Assembly (NCBI GenBank): GCA_014155875.1
Contig: JACEFZ010021372.1
Location: 1-64,000 of the forward strand
DNA length: 64,000 nucleotides
Source: Cepaea nemoralis
Lineage: Eukaryota; Mollusca; Gastropoda; Stylommatophora; Helicidae
Reading direction: 5' to 3'
The notes under the pieces were generated by a model, which was given only the letters and a program-made list of their open reading frames with translations, had not been told where the DNA came from and made no database searches. This document shows, piece by piece, positions 36,418 to 48,394 of the stretch (positions within the stretch are counted from its first letter, which is position 1; each line of letters begins with the position of its first letter). Position numbers and translations under genes: made by a program.

Positions 36418-37064
36418 TTCAACTTCACATCGATAACATGCCAGTAGAAAGTGTAATTGAGCACAAAACATTAGGCCTAATCATTGATAGAAACCTAACC
36501 TTTAATTCCCATGTTCAAGCGCTCATTAAACAAACAGCGAAAAAAGTCTACCAACTCGCCAAAATTAAAAACTTCCTTGATGAGGACACAAGGAAACTAT
36601 TCTATACTTCTCATATTCAGACACACTTTGACTACTGCTCTACAATCTGGGACGGTTGTTCTAATTCAAACACCAAGCGACTTTACTCACTCCAGAAACG
36701 GGCCATGAGTCTAATTTATAGCAAACATTTATCTGACAATCCCAGCCTGTATAAACGCCTTCAGTTGCTACCACTCCGCAAACGCCTGCTTTTCAATAAA
36801 GCTAAACTAATTCACAAAATCTTGCATCGGAATGCCCCAAATTACCTTTGGCCATTGTTTAAATATAATGCTAGACACAGTAAACGTTTAAATATACTAC
36901 ACATTCCGAAGCCTAGGATTGACTTATACAAAACAAGCTTAACGTACTCTGCAGCTCAGCTGTGGAACAATCTTCCACAAGAAATAAAAGACATCACCAA
37001 TCCTTATTCATATAATCGCAAATTACTCGAACACTATCTCAGTACGGATTACCTTCCCCCATAA
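36418..37064 (+). pseudogene. LINE-E RT C-terminal fragment (CR1/L2/Rex-like)
   Basis: About 210 codons open without a stop: LGLIIDRNLTFNSHVQALI, then FYTSHIQTHFDYCSTIWDG, then LYSLQKRAMSLIYSKH, ending LWNNLPQEIKD. This is the post-catalytic RT thumb and C terminus typical of CR1/L2-type LINEs. The catalytic palm is missing. The intact frame suggests a fairly recent insertion. Confidence 0.8.
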
Positions 37065-37388
37065 TAATAGTGATAATAATAATAATAACAAAACCCTAGT
37101 ATAACAGCCAGTCCCCTTTTGGTAGGCCAGTATATTCCACATGGCTAATAAGTGTCTGACCATTATCTAATGTTACTGTATCGTGTAGTTTTGATGTTCG
37201 CATTTTGCCAATGCTTTTATTGTGCATAAGTTTTATATTGTTGCTGTTCTCTGTTAGCCTTGAATGACGTGTGAATGAAATAATGTATGGAAGAGAGTGA
37301 TAGAAGGGCAGAATGTTAGACGGGCCTGCGTGCCCAATTCTTAACCCTTTGAAAATAAAGTTTGTTCGTTCGTTCGTTCGTTCGTTCT
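36418..37388 (+). mobile_element. LINE-E, 5' truncated, TTCG tail
   Basis: C-terminal RT fragment, a 3' UTR of about 300 bp and the end GAAAATAAAGTTTGTTCGTT with five TTCG units (to about 37387). A TC run follows. Another tip of this family is at 15483-15603. Confidence 0.8.
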
Positions 37389-39299
37389 CTCTCTCTCTCT
37401 TACCAATGGACCATGACTTTTTCTCATTCTTTTCCAAAACATACTCACACAACACTAGCTTTTTAACAAACGGTCAAAAACAATTTAATAAAGAAAAGTG
37501 TCAGGTGTGTGCCAAGTGTATGTGTAGAATGTCTGTCGTATAATCTAACGTGTATGTAGAGTCAGACCGAATAGCTCAGAAGCAAAGTCTGTTTCCTCAC
37601 TGTACTGGCCACACAACAGCACCATATATGATGGACAGAAAACCTCACCCAAATGATGTGTCTCTCAGGCCAAATGTCGACTTCCTCCGATAGCTCTTGA
37701 ACAGTCCGGATGCTTGGTCATCAATAGTGGAAACAGTCCAATAGTGATCATCAGTCTAACACACACAATGTCAATACTCTTTCATAAAAATTCTGGGATC
37801 AAAGAATCCTAAAAAATACTGTTACTGTCACTTTGGAAAACTCAATGTTAGTATTTTACTGTTCATAGGAATTCCCAAAAATGTAACACTCACAGTTAAT
37901 CGGTAATGATTGGAATTCACCAATTGTAACATGTACTGTTAAGTTTCCAGGAATCTAGATCTACTAATGTTCCTGGTACATGTGTTATTGTCAGTGTCTT
38001 GATTTTAATGTGATGTAACCTATCACCTAGGAAACAATCTTATATTATCCTCGTTTCCTGCTCAGCAGAGGCCAGGTTCCTACAGACCCTCTGGGTTATG
38101 GGCCCAGTGCAAAAGCCTCTCAGTAAACTATGCCTTCAATACTCGAGCCATAACTTTTCTTCCAGCTGGTGGTAACGATGGTGGAACTTATTGAAAAGAG
38201 GACACACCTGGTGAGAGCAACCCGATTCCATCCTTTATTAGGTGAGTGTAGGCCACCGGCCGCACTCATAAATATAACAGAGAACCAAACTCTGTCATAA
38301 GGCCGAGGAGCTCATCACATCGGTCTGAGTCATGGTAAGACAAGGAAAGACTAAAGGAAAAGGGCAGAAACCCACCAGATGCCCTACTGGAAGATCCTAC
38401 CTTTTGACATTTCCTTCATCACCCAACCATCCTCAATCACCTTAAATATCATCCCACTGCATTGCCCTTAACTCACTGAGTTGATTGATATCTCACACCA
38501 GCTAGTTTAAGCTACGCGATAGGCTGCTGTTGCCGACGCTCTTATAATACCTTCTATCAACGCACATTACTACACTCGATTCCTAAGAATGATCTAATGT
38601 AGGTTTATTTAATTAATTAAATACCATATATTTATTCCTGCTTGAAATTGAGACTATTGAATAACACAATGGTTAAATGTCCGCCGATGCAAATCAACAT
38701 TAAACACTATAGTCTCTCTCTACACACAAACTAGGAATATTGCACACGTCCGTAGCGCTTCACAACTTTTGGTCGACTAACCCCAAAGTTGTTTACCTCA
38801 ACTGGTTTAATACTGGGTCTGAGTGACGTCACAAAACTGTCCAGACACTAGACAGTCTAGAATCTATTTTTCTCTCTCCTGTTTAGACTGGGTGGAAACA
38901 ACCTGCCGTCTATTCCGCTTTCATCTGGGGACCTATCCCGGCACTTCAAAAAGTCTTGCCGGCCTGTGATCTAGAGAATTCTTGTTCCCACAACAAAAGA
39001 TCCTGCCGACTTTTACCCAGACAATCCGTCTACAACTTCAAAGGATGGCTGCCGCCAGTCGACGTATGGCGCGACAGTTTTTCCTCGATCAACAACACAT
39101 TAAAGAATTGCCGGCTTTGTGGTAGACATTTGGCGCGACATTTTGTCATCGATCGACATTCCAAGATGTTATGACATATACACGAAAGGAAAAATAAAAA
39201 ATTCAACATTTATTATAGGGAGTAGGATCAGTTAAGATCTGAAGAAAAAGAGTCACCAGATTGAGTATATACAAACAGAACTATTCTAAGCTGCAAGAG
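37389..39299. other. no gene recognised
   Basis: About 1.9 kb with no supported gene or repeat that I can identify. Confidence 0.4.
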
Positions 39300-40160
39300 A
39301 AGCCAGAGTTCGTGCCTATCATGCATTATGTGTGAAATCATGAAAAACAATAAGCTACATACTTCTCACAAAGAAATGCAATTTAAATATGTGCTCCAAC
39401 TATCGTACTATCGCACCAATAAGTATGCTAGCGAGAACCTTCCTGCGAATTTCATGAAAAGGATTGTCAGTAAGTTAGAGAGATATAGAGTTTCCAACAT
39501 AGTAGGTCTACTTAACTGAATGATCATATCGTTAACAACAAGCAGGTTTCAGAGTAGATGATGAAATATCAAAAATGGCTTGGAGTGCAAAAGGGAGGAA
39601 GACACCGCTGCGTACTCTCCCCATAGCTGTTCAACATATATGCACAAAATGTAATGAGAAAGTCAAAATTGATGAGACCAGTGAAAAGTTGATTCATCCG
39701 TAACTCGGAAATTAATTATAGAACTTATAAATGCATATGGAACGGTTTTGCTCTCAAATAATGCTAAGAGATTATACAAATTAATCATGTCTGTTCAAAG
39801 ACACGGCGAAAATCAACATATTTTTGTGAACGAAAATAAAACTAACAACATAATGTCCACAGACAAAAGTGCACATCTACCAAAATTTATAATCAATAGT
39901 GAAGAAATTGGACATGTCGAAATGTTATAAACTTTGAATAACTTGAGTACCATTATCAACAGCAATGAGGACAGATTAAGAGAAGTTAGACGTAGGTTGA
40001 CAATGATCACCCAAAAGCTTATACAGTATCGAGTCTACGACACAACAATCAAACTATCAGTCATGCCCTCGGCCACGCCGGCCACCTCGCTAACCATTTT
40101 GCCACCCCATTTCTACCCTACAACCACTCCGTCTACAACCTGTGGAAGAGCACTGTAACC
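39300..40160 (+). pseudogene. degenerate LINE RT relic
   Basis: Read through stops and shifts: SKMAWSAKGRKTPLRTL (motif B region), then INSEEIGHVEML and DRLREVRRRLTMITQKL, the YLG-to-thumb region of RTE/L2-like elements. The catalytic box is unrecognisable. Confidence 0.5.
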
Positions 40161-40439
40161 CTATTACACTACACATGGTATGTTAATAGTGTTTAAGCAC
40201 CACCCAGTCTATAGCCACACATCCCGAGGAAGAGCACTGTACCCTAACACACCCGCTCACACGCACACCTGCGCGCGCACACACACACACACAACCCTCT
40301 AACACCTCCCCCACCCCTCCCACCTCAAGCCCGATAGTCAACTCGACAACCACGGCTCCACCCCACAGCCCCGTCTCTTAACATCGAATCTCCGTCTTTT
40401 AATTTTTTTTGATTTTATTACGTTTTTCATTTGAAAATC

Positions 40440-40860
40440 TGTAACCCGTGTACGATTATATACATGGAAAAGCTCTGGAGATAACATTCGTAATCAAATT
40501 GATTACATACTGATACCAAAGACATTCAGAAGCAGTTTAGTAGGAGCAAAACCTAGACCTGGAGCGGATGTACAGAGTGGCCATGTGTCAGTTATAGGAA
40601 ATGTGGGGTTAAGACATTCAATTAGATCTAGCGGTACTTGGAACAGACAAAGGAATTAGAGAAAGGTAGTATCGAGTCTACAATCAGCAAAACACATTAA
40701 AGTAAAATTTTTGAGAACATGTATATTTCATAGCGCAACATGTGGGTGTGAGTCGTAGGTCATTTCGCAATCTCTAAACAAGAAAATGGGATTTTGAGCT
40801 TCAATGATACAGAAAAAGTCTTGGAATGTCGTGTAATAATAAGAAGATAATTACTAACAT
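40440..40860 (+). pseudogene. internally deleted LINE: endonuclease end joined to RT tail
   Basis: Begins YTWKSSGDNIRNQIDYILIP, the W.S......R.QIDYIL motif of the APE endonuclease, then GADVQSGHVSVI (corresponds to S.DH). It jumps directly to HIKVKFLRTCIFHSATCGCE, the thumb region near the RT end. The whole palm is absent, so this is a deletion derivative. Confidence 0.6.
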
Positions 40861-40864
40861 TCTA

Positions 40865-41280
40865 CAAGGTTAGTTAGTCACGGTTCCAACGTCGCGGCAA
40901 ATAATCTCCCCATTGTGTTCCGTTCCTGTGCCATTGAATATCACATAAAATGCTCCTCACTGCCCCATGTGAAAAGTGGAAAAGACAGGAGTCTAGATAA
41001 ACCAACAGCCCTAACAGGTATACTATGCATAACGCCGCTTCCAGAATGCCAACACAAAAGTGCTCCACGAAAAATACAGTTCATCGTCGATGGAAGCGGC
41101 AGTCACTAGAAAAGCAGCAGCCACCCATTACTGCATAAGGCAACCCAGTTAGTTCAGTGACCTACCGGCCACCATTTTTCTGAACATGCAGTTCACGCTA
41201 CAAACAATCGCGGACAGATATAAAGGCACTACACACGAAATTCACAGCTCACAGTGTCGCTCTACGCACTCAATCAACTC
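40865..41280 (-). repeat. interspersed repeat G, copy 2
   Basis: Homologous to 5328-5723 along its length, again with GTTAGTTAG on its left side. Confidence 0.7.
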
Positions 41281-41427
41281 AGCTCCACACATCCCCCCAC
41301 CTCTCTTTTTCCATTCTACAAAGTATGAGCATAGAAGAAAACTAGCTCTTAAACAGAACCATATCAAACATCACTGCAGGTTGAAAAGAACAGTCATTGA
41401 AGGTATGGTCCTTAGAAAAAGAAGCAG

Positions 41428-41580
41428 GTTTTTTTTTCGTTTGCTCGCTTTGAACTCAAGCGTAGTTCATCTAAGCGCTACTACTTCAGTGCACTGGGCT
41501 GATTTTTACGTGTGGATTAGCTTTCCCTATTACTAGTGTCCCACGTCATCGGGCGAACTCACTCCGACTTCAGAGGTAAA
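41428..41580 (-). mobile_element. SINE-B copy (minus), truncated
   Basis: T run then ACTCAAGCGTAGTTCATC, GTGTGGATTAGCTTTCCC and CTCACTCCGACTTCAGAGG. Confidence 0.75.
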
Positions 41581-41849
41581 GCGGGAGGAGTTAACCAGCA
41601 CGAAGAGAAAAGTGGAAATAGACACTGTTAAATAAGTCAATTGCTAGTCAAAAGTTCATGGTAGGGTGGGAGGGGGGAGAAGTATAATTAATCAGCACTG
41701 TGTACTGTCTAGGAAGATCACGCAATGCACCGGCCATTAACACAACTGGATTGCTTAGAAACAATTTTACGGGAATCACAACTGTGCAAGTTTACACTTG
41801 CTTTTGACTCAGGGCTGGGGGATGATCAAGACCACATTCACTTATTACA

Positions 41850-41975
41850 ATACATAATATACAGAAAGCAATGGCAAACTACTGGACGTAAACTTGCCAA
41901 GAGATCACAACAGCAAAATATGCTGATGTTTACTGCAACGTCCTGTAAAGGATATGCAACTAACTAACTAAATAT
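41850..41975 (+). mobile_element. SINE-A fragment with ACTA tail
   Basis: AGAAAGCAATGGCAAACTAC, AAACTTGCCAAGAGATCACA, then GCAACGTCCTGTAAAGGATA and ACTAACTAACTA. The head is missing. Confidence 0.75.
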
Positions 41976-42329
41976 ACAAGAGGATCGAATATAATTACAA
42001 TTTATCCAGATAGGACAGTGAAAGAGCGTGAGGTAGGGAAGGGATATATATTTTTTCCTCTTCTAATCATACACCCCGCTAACACCACGAGTATAGTATA
42101 TTGCTGTTTTTTATCAAGTAGACCTGTATTATCTGTTATTACATCCACTTCTACTAAAATATTGCCTTCCTGTTTGAAAATAAATGTGAAAATATTGATA
42201 TGAGGTTCCTCTTAGTATCAATAATAGACAATCTTTTCGTGGGAAAATTCCCAATAGGTCAAAGATTTGTCCGTTTAAGACGAATATAGTCTAAAGACTT
42301 GGGTACTCAGCAACTGTTCTGTATATCAG
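41976..42329. other. no gene recognised
   Basis: No supported feature. Confidence 0.35.
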
Positions 42330-42580
42330 AAGTTGCGTGGTCGAAAGGTTAAGAGCGCTCGCTCCTAAACTTTCGGTACGCTGATGGCAAGGTAAGGGAT
42401 TCCCTCCCTACACCGGTCAGTTGGACTTGAACGTAGACTTCTCGTCCTTGACATGGGGAGGTACCTCTGAAGTCGGAGTGGGTTCGTCTGATGGCAGTAA
42501 TAGAGAATGCTGGCCCATACGTAAAAATCAGTCTAGTGTGGACTATATTCAAGATCAAAGCCAGCGAGCGAGAAAAAGCC
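42330..42580 (+). mobile_element. SINE-B copy with tRNA-like head
   Basis: The most complete head: GTGGTCGAAAGGTTAAGAGC resembles the A box of Ser/Leu tRNAs. The B box is degraded (GGTAAGGGATTCCC). Body: TTCTCGTCCTTGACATGGGG, TACCTCTGAAGTCGGAGTGG, ACGTAAAAATCAGTCTAG, ending GCGAGCGAGAAAAAG. Confidence 0.75.
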
Positions 42581-43234
42581 CATTATATCTAATAACCAGC
42601 ATAATCTAAAAGAAAGAAAATAAATGACAATAATTACATTTAGCAATGCATTTGACAAAGTCGTTTATCTGCCTAGATACTTAACAACCTACCTACCGTC
42701 TGCCTGTAATCATGTGTATCATGTTCTCCATTTCATGAACTCCATTCCTCATTTCCATTCATATGTAATGACGTCAAGCACCTGGGTTGTGTCACCCTAA
42801 CATATATACTCTCGACAACCATGCTCAAAAAATGGGAGAAAACCTGAAAACACCGCTTTTCCCATGTACTTTATACACTTCTTGTCGAAAAACGAAATAT
42901 TCAACCTCGCGTTTAAGCCATAAAAAAAAATTTCTCTCCGCCTGTTTGTTTTTGTCAGCTGAGTTCTGATCCAGCTACTCCTGAAAGAGTGACCTAGTTA
43001 CCTCTGAAAGGGGCTTTTGTTGATTAACCTGGGTTTCTGTAATCATGACTTTGCACACGTAGTAGTAATAACTTTATGCAAGTAATCTTTCCTCCATGGA
43101 AATCTGACTTTTGTGGACCTTTTTCCCCCGCTCATAAAGATAGAATTACAGACAAATTTAAAGCGAGCGGCTCCATAATGTTTTACCACTACCATAAATT
43201 AGTGATAGTCTGCAGCCCACTACCTGTGTAAATT
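42581..43234. other. no gene recognised
   Basis: No supported gene or repeat. Confidence 0.35.
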
Positions 43235-43241
43235 CTCTTCT

Positions 43242-43276
<35 letters not shown>

Positions 43277-43528
43277 CTTCTTCTTCTTCTTCTTCTTCTT
43301 CTTCTTCTTCTTCTTCTTCTTCTTCTTCTTCATCATCATCTTCCCATTTCTTCTTCTTCTTCTTCTTCTTCTTCTTCTTCTTCTTCTTCTTCTTCTTCTT
43401 CTTCTTCTTCTCTTCTTCTTCTTCTTCTTCTTCTTCTTCTTCTTCTTCTTCTTCTTCTTCTTCTTCTTCTTCTTCTTCTTCATCTTCCCATTTCTTCTTC
43501 TTCTTCTTCTTCTTCTTCTTCTTCTTCT

Positions 43529-43563
<35 letters not shown>

Positions 43564-43592
43564 TCCTCCTCCTCCTTCTTCTTCTTCTTTTA
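43235..43592. repeat. CTT trinucleotide array
   Basis: About 350 bp of CTT units with a few CAT and CCC interruptions repeated in similar form (CATCTTCCCATTT at about 43338 and 43481). The lysine-, arginine- and glutamate-rich frames here are not genes. Confidence 0.98.
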
Positions 43593-43603
43593 CTACTACT
43601 ACA

Positions 43604-43652
<49 letters not shown>

Positions 43653-43667
43653 ATACGACAGCTACTG

Positions 43668-43764
<97 letters not shown>

Positions 43765-43793
43765 TACTACTACTACTACTACTAATACGACAG

Positions 43794-43827
<34 letters not shown>

Positions 43828-43873
43828 TACTACTACTACTACTACTATACTACTACTACTACTACTACTACTT
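43593..43873. repeat. ACT trinucleotide array
   Basis: About 280 bp of ACT units adjoining the CTT array; an AATACGACAGCTACT variant occurs twice (about 43650 and 43783), which suggests internal duplication. Confidence 0.98.
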
Positions 43874-44079
43874 ACTGCTACTATCACAGATGAAACCTTG
43901 TCGATCTTCTTTATCTTAGCTAGGCTAGTGTCTGCCCAAGTGAGAGATCTTGATCAGTATATACCTCGAACATTGTACGCCAGCACTTCTTCTTCAAGAA
44001 TCCTGGGATGACTGCTGAATAACTGAACCCTCTCAAACCGGACCATCAAATGGTCACCCTTATCTTGTATCATTTCCAT

Positions 44080-44300
44080 GGCGAAGTGATTACAAACGCA
44101 GTTCATAATCCCGCATACCCGCGTTCGAAATACAACTGCGGGCCATTTGGCAGCAGACCGCCTTGCGTTATTTTTTTTCACGAAATGGTATGGGTGCCGA
44201 TAGTTCAGAAAGCAAACACAAACTACTGAACGTAAACTTACTAAAAAATGCTGGTGTTGACTGCCACGTCCTTTAAAGGATATGCAACTAACTTTTTTAT
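44080..44300 (+). mobile_element. SINE-A with tRNA-like head
   Basis: Head: CATGGCGAAGTGATTACAAA (A box region) and CGCGTTCGAAATACA (B box). Body: ATTTGGCAGCAGACCGCCTT, GTTCAGAAAGCAAACACAAA, CTACTGAACGTAAACTTAC. 3' domain: CTGGTGTTGACTGCCACGTC, then ATGCAACTAAC. Confidence 0.8.
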
Positions 44301-44505
44301 TTAAATCGTGTAGTAGGTCCCTAAGGCAGGTTGGTGGATGAAATTTGAGGGCAGCCGACAGATATTTGTTGGTCGTGGTCTCGAGTTTCACGACGGCAGG
44401 CAGAGGAGCTCTTCTTGAGTCAATGGCTGCGGTCTCCGACCAGTACGGTCACTGCCATAGAGGAAAGCAACGGCAAACTACCTCTTTAAAAGTGCCTAGT
44501 ACATC

Positions 44506-47500
44506 ATGATTCGCTTAAAGACTGATCATCGCAAGACAAGGACAGAGACGTTAAAATTAGCAACATGGAACGTTAGGACGTTAAACGATGACGAAAAATT
44601 AGAGAACATAAAACCAGAAATTGAAAGGGAAAAAAATTAATATTTTAGGTATGTGCGAAACGAGATGGACAGGGGCAGGCATCAAGATAGATGAAGATTT
44701 CAAGATTATTTATTCTGGAGGTGAAGATCGTCATAGGGGAGTGGCAATTATTTCGGACCGGAAAACATCAAAATCTGTTCAAGGATATTGGGCCGTGTCG
44801 GACAGAGTTCTACTAGTTAAATTAAGTGGCAGACCTTTTAGCATAAATATTATTCAAGTATATGCCCCAACAGGAGAATCCAGTGAAGATAGTGTAGAAG
44901 AATTTTATAATGACATAGAGTCTGCCATAAAGAAATGTAAAAATTCAGAAATAAACATCATAATAGGGGACTTCAATGCAAAAGTAGGAAATCAAGGGGG
45001 ATAGATACACAGTAGGAAACTATGGTTTAGGAAAGAGAAATGAAAGAGGCTACAGACTCGTAGAGTGGGCAAAAGAACAGGAAATGATTGTAGGAAACAC
45101 CTGGTTTAAGCAACACCCTAGAAGATTATGGACATGGAGGAGTCCTGATAGCAGGATTAGAAACCAGATTGACTACATTCTCATTAGCAGAAGATTTAGA
45201 AACGCGCTAACAGTAGCAAAAACAGTTTCCAGTGCTGATTGTTATAGTGACCACAGACTTCTTACAGGAACATTGAGGATAAAGTTAAAGAAAGTCAAGT
45301 ATATAACAGGAAACACTAAATATGATTTGTGTACATTGAGTAAATACAAGGAAATACAAAACAAATTCAACATCGAAGTACAGAACAGATTTGAAATATT
45401 GTCTGATCTAGAGATCCTATTCCAGGATGTGGATGATCAATGGGAAACGTTGAAGAATTCAATCAGTGTGGCTGCAGAAACAACTATTCCAAAATTAAAG
45501 AAGGTGGGTCGTAAGAAATGGATGACTGAAGAAATTTTAAACCTCACGGAAACAAGAAGACTCAACAAAAATAATTCTGTCAAATATGAAGAAATTCACA
45601 GACAAGTCAGAATATTATGTAAGGAGGCAAAAGAAGCATGGCTTGATGTCAAGAGGTGAGGTTGCTTCCTCTACAATGATAAGAGTTCAGGCTTTATAAT
45701 GTAGCGAGCTCACCTCAAGATCTATGTGGCTCTGGGCATCAGGGTACATGACAGCATATATTGAGGCATTCTGCCACAGGACAGGGTAACCATCTGAACT
45801 CCACAACAACGACTCAACGCATATACTGATGGAGTGAACTGCAATGTATTTACTACAGCTGACCTTAGACTACGGTGATGAGTGTGGGATTGATGCCGAC
45901 TTCAGTCATTCTCTCTCTCCATGCACTCCCGCTCTTCAATCAGAAATCATCTCCACAGACCAGTGAAAGTGTTGGGAACAGGGCCAGCCGCCTATAATGC
46001 CAATCAACTCTACTTGCCTACCTTCAACCGGAGCTCACCATAATCGAACTCCAACAGCTAGCGCTGCCTTTGGTGACTTATGAATTAGTAACGGTTTGAC
46101 TCCCGAGACTGGTATTGGAAACACATCCTATCACCTTGTCAGCTGGAACACAAACTAATGCTTAAGCAGTTATGGCGTTAGGTGACGTCCTATCATGACG
46201 TCTAAATTGCGTTCAATGTTGGTGTCACAATTTTCACCATTTGTGACACCCTTTATCTTCTTCTTTGATGCGCTAACTCATCAATTGCCTGCCTCACTGT
46301 CATTTGCTACATGACACTTGAGGAGAAGTGCTTAGAAATTGAACACCAACACAACAGTCAAAATACCAAATTAGTGCACAAAAGAATTCAGGAACTTACT
46401 AATAAAAGAACAAGTACATCAACAGGGTGTCTAAAAACTAAAGATGGCAAAATCATAATAGAAAAAGACCAGATTCTACATGTATGGACAGATTATGTGA
46501 AACACCTTTATGATGATAACAGAGACGAACAGTATGATATTAGATTTAATAATGAAGGACCGCCAATTTTTGAGATGGAGGTTCGAAATGTTCTTAAGCA
46601 TATGAAAGCTGGCAAGGCCACCGGTGCAGATAACATCACAACAGAAATGATTAAAGCTTTAGAAGAATTTGGACTAGAGTAAGTCACCAGACTGCTGAAC
46701 ACATTATATGATACTGGAGATATACCTCCTGAATTATGTAACTCTGTATTTATTGCAATCCCAAAGAAATCAGGAACCTTGGAATGTGATCAACATAGAA
46801 CAATTAGTATAATGAGTCACATCACAAAGATTTTGCTAAGAATTATCATGCAAAGAGTGAGGAAGAAGATACAACCTGAAATAGGGGAAGAACAATGTAG
46901 GTTTGTAGAAGGAAAGGGTACAGTAAATGCTGTGTATATGCTGCGAACAGTTATTGAACGTGCTATAGAAGTAAACAAGGATATACATCTTTGCTTTATT
47001 GACTATACAAAGGCTTTTGATAGAGTTAGACATGTCAACATGGTGGATATGCTTGCAGATCTACAAATTAATGGGAAAGACATTAGACTTATAAAAAACA
47101 TATATTGGAAACAACAAGCTGCAATAAGGATTGATAATGAAGTGGGACAGTATCAGCCAATTAAGAGAGGTGTTAGGCAGGGATGTGTGATGTCTCCAGA
47201 TCTTTTTTCCCTATACAGTGAAAATATTTTCAGAAATGTAGAGGATATAAATGGAATCAGCATTGGAGGACGAAACATCAATAACATTAGATATGCAGAT
47301 GATACAGTATTAATTGCAGACAATGCGCAGGACCTGCAACAATTAGTAGATGCGGTTGTTGTACACAGTGAGCAACTGGGGTTAGAATTAAATTGTAAAA
47401 AGACTCAGGTTATGGTCGTCACTAGGAAGAAGAAGTGCCACAATGTAATATACAAGTAAATGGAAATATTCTTCAACAAGTGAATCGGTACAATTATCTT

Positions 47501-48064
47501 GGAACAGTCATAACATCTGATGGGAGATGCCTTGAAGAGATTAGAACAAGAATCGCCATGGCGAAAGTAGCCTTTAGCAAGATGAAAAACATTCTGACCA
47601 ATAAAAAGATGTCAATTGAAACGAGAAAAAGAGTGTTGAGGGGATACATAGAGCCTGTTCTTTTGTATGGATGTGAAACTTGGACAATGAGCAGTCAAGC
47701 TGAAAAACATCTGATGGCTGCAGAAATGTGGTTTCTGAGGAAAATGCAAAGAATACCATGGACAGACAGAAAAACCAATGACCAAGTACTACAGGAGACA
47801 AATGAACATCGTAAACTGGTTAGAGAAATTAGACGTAGACAGTCAAAATTTGTTGGACATGTTATGAGAAGAAATGGATTGGAGAACTTGGTGACAACTG
47901 GCAAGATCGAAGGGAACAGACCAAGAGGAAGACCGAGAGGAAAATACCTGGATGGCTTGGCCACATGGCATGGACGAGACAGGAACACTGAGCTGATCCA
48001 CGACACTGGTGATCGAATGAAATGGCGAGTCATGACCGCCCACGCTTTCCGGCATGGCACATGA
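44506..48064 (+). pseudogene. LINE-A endonuclease/reverse transcriptase, copy 4
   Basis: The likely start is ATG at 44506, leading in frame to LKLATWNVRTLNDDEKLENI (endonuclease start). The frame shifts at an A7 run (44630-44637), and again at a G run (44995-45001, one G more than copy 2). The solo LTR splits the coding region at 45647. There is a TAA at 46680 (CAA in copy 2) and a one-base loss near 47427. All the usual parts are present: GMCETRWTGAG, IIIGDFNAKVGN, YSDHRLLTGTL, CFIDYTKAFDRVRH, KRGVRQGCVMSP, RYADDTVLIADN, YNYLGTVITSDGR, GNRPRGRPRGKYLDGLA. Dead but recently active by appearance. Confidence 0.88.
45647..46316. mobile_element. solo LTR
   Basis: A 670-bp insertion in LINE-A with an exact 5-bp target duplication CTTGA (45642-45646 and 46317-46321) and ends TGTCA...TGACA. 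The 5' TG, 3' CA, 5-bp duplication and lack of coding are the signature of a solo LTR of a Gypsy/BEL-type element. It is unrelated to the LTRs at 58696-61891. A GCTTTATAATG stretch near 45692 could be a TATA element. Confidence 0.85.
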
Positions 48065-48089
48065 TTGATTGAGCAGGTCCCTTTCAGAA

Positions 48090-48394
48090 CGTCGTTCTCG
48101 TCACGGTCCAGGGAAAATGTTCCCGATCCCTTGACAGTTCTCTTTCCTAATGCATTTTCATGCCCCAGGTGTCAGCGATGTCTTGGTCCATCTTCATGCT
48201 GATCTACCCTGCATCTTCTGTCAGGAACCATCCTCTACATCACTGTTCTTACCTGGCCACTGTTACATTAAATATGGCCACGATATTTCAGTTTCCAATA
48301 CACGATGCTATATATGAGCCTGTTTTCTTCCATGTTGACATCTTGCAGAAAGGTGAGTATTTTTCTTCTCCTTATTCCACGATTTTAGTCAGGT
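48090..48394. repeat. interspersed repeat H, copy 2
   Basis: Uninterrupted counterpart of 8775-9190, extending further left here. Nature unknown. Confidence 0.45.

Larger units (their letters stand above)
44323..48074 (+). mobile_element. LINE-A copy 4, apparently full length (RTE-like)
   Basis: Flanked by an 8-bp target duplication AGGTCCCT (44315-44322 and 48075-48082) and ending in a GATTGATT tail. Without the solo LTR and its duplicated 5 bp, the element is about 3.08 kb with a 5' UTR of about 180 bp, one EN-RT ORF and a very short 3' UTR. It serves as the reference for the other LINE-A copies in the window. Confidence 0.85.

Noticed and set aside
43244..43592. Long polypurine/polypyrimidine tract as a regulatory triplex element
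   Set aside because: Composition alone allows triplex DNA, but there is no gene nearby or other evidence for function.
43244..43887. Lysine-, arginine-, glutamate- and valine-rich minus-strand frames
   Set aside because: Translations of CTT and ACT arrays without any other coding sign.
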